A program made the translations under genes and the position numbers. Below the pieces are notes generated by a model. It made no database searches and was not told the origin of the DNA. It worked only from the letters and a program-made list of their open reading frames with translations. A stretch of DNA of 64,000 nucleotides. Source: Ryuthela nishihirai. Taxonomy: Eukaryota > Arthropoda > Arachnida > Araneae > Heptathelidae. The DNA is taken from positions 1 through 64,000 of the forward strand of contig JAWZYU010000719.1 of assembly GCA_038380435.1 (NCBI GenBank), in the 5' to 3' direction. How positions within the stretch are numbered: position 1 is the stretch's first letter; every line of letters starts with the position of its first letter. Positions 63,805-64,000 of this stretch are shown here, piece by piece.

Positions 63805-64000
63805 TATCATCATCATCATCCTCAAGCAGCCATGGGCTACGGAGGTCCAACCAGACCGTGCAATTTAGTTCTCCAAGCAAGTCTATCCTGAGCTACATCT
63901 ACTGCATCTAGCCACTGCACACCAATTCTAACAAGGTCCTGTTTGACATTGTCTGCCCACCGCATCCTAGGTCTCCCCTTCTTTCTGAGGCCTTTAGGCA
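63805..64000 (-). mobile_element. 3' end of a second RTE-like LINE, cut by the window edge
   Basis: A (CAT)n run, then CTCAAGCAGCCATGGGCTAC and coding sequence nearly identical to 55250-55431, including the end of the RT C-terminal domain (GRPRMRWADNV on minus). Only a few substitutions are visible. The rest lies beyond position 64000. Confidence 0.9.

Overview
This is a repeat-dense stretch of an animal nuclear genome, with no bacterial-style gene organisation and no host gene I can support with confidence. The AT-rich spacer, tRNA-headed SINEs, RTE-like and jockey/CR1-like LINEs, Tc1/mariner and hAT relatives and a Ty3/gypsy element with a tRNA-Leu primer site fit an arthropod. A chelicerate, possibly an orb-weaving spider, is my best guess, but that part is inference only.

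Names used below. SINE-A is about 385 bp: a tRNA-like head (A box TGGCTCAGTCGG, B box GGTTCGAGTCC, anticodon region Met/Thr-like), a long unique body, and a 3' end GGTAAAACAACCCAACCC. About 45 copies lie on both strands, many with 11-13 bp target duplications (TSDs). SINE-B is about 205 bp, with a tRNA-Ser/Leu-like head (GTGGCCGAGTGGTTAG) and a 3' end GCTGCTTGAGGGGGTATTTATTT; there are about 20 copies. SINE-C has a tRNA-Glu/Asp-like head. MITE-1, -2 and -3 are TA-flanked inverted-repeat elements. R1 and R2 are unnamed interspersed repeats.

Layout. 1-8.8 kb: old SINEs, one MITE and AT-rich spacer. 8.8-13.05 kb: a very young LTR element. Its two ~620 bp LTRs differ at one position that I could find. 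Its only gene is a 1020-codon ORF joining a Gag-like coiled coil, an unidentified middle part, an intronless thymidine phosphorylase segment, a degenerate C2H2 zinc finger and the last residues of a gypsy integrase; protease, RT, RNase H and the integrase core are absent. This is the outstanding feature of the window. 13-29 kb: densely packed SINE-A, often nested. 29.35-30.46 kb: eight 128 bp units built on an hAT-type end. 30.5-32.3 kb: a decayed LINE. 32-54 kb: SINE-A multimers, palindromic MITEs, a 174 bp palindromic tandem array and minisatellites. 55.2-58.6 kb: a broken RTE-like LINE on the minus strand, split by a deleted Tc1 element. 58.6-64 kb: more SINEs and MITE-3, then the 3' end of a second copy of the same LINE, cut by the window edge.

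How the parts relate. SINE-B shares its 3' end with the RTE-like LINE, suggesting that this LINE mobilises SINE-B. SINE dimers, trimers, a tetramer and a SINE-B/SINE-A chimera, several enclosed by a single TSD, point to template switching during reverse transcription. The LTR element lacks all its enzymes, so it must borrow them from an autonomous gypsy relative outside the window.
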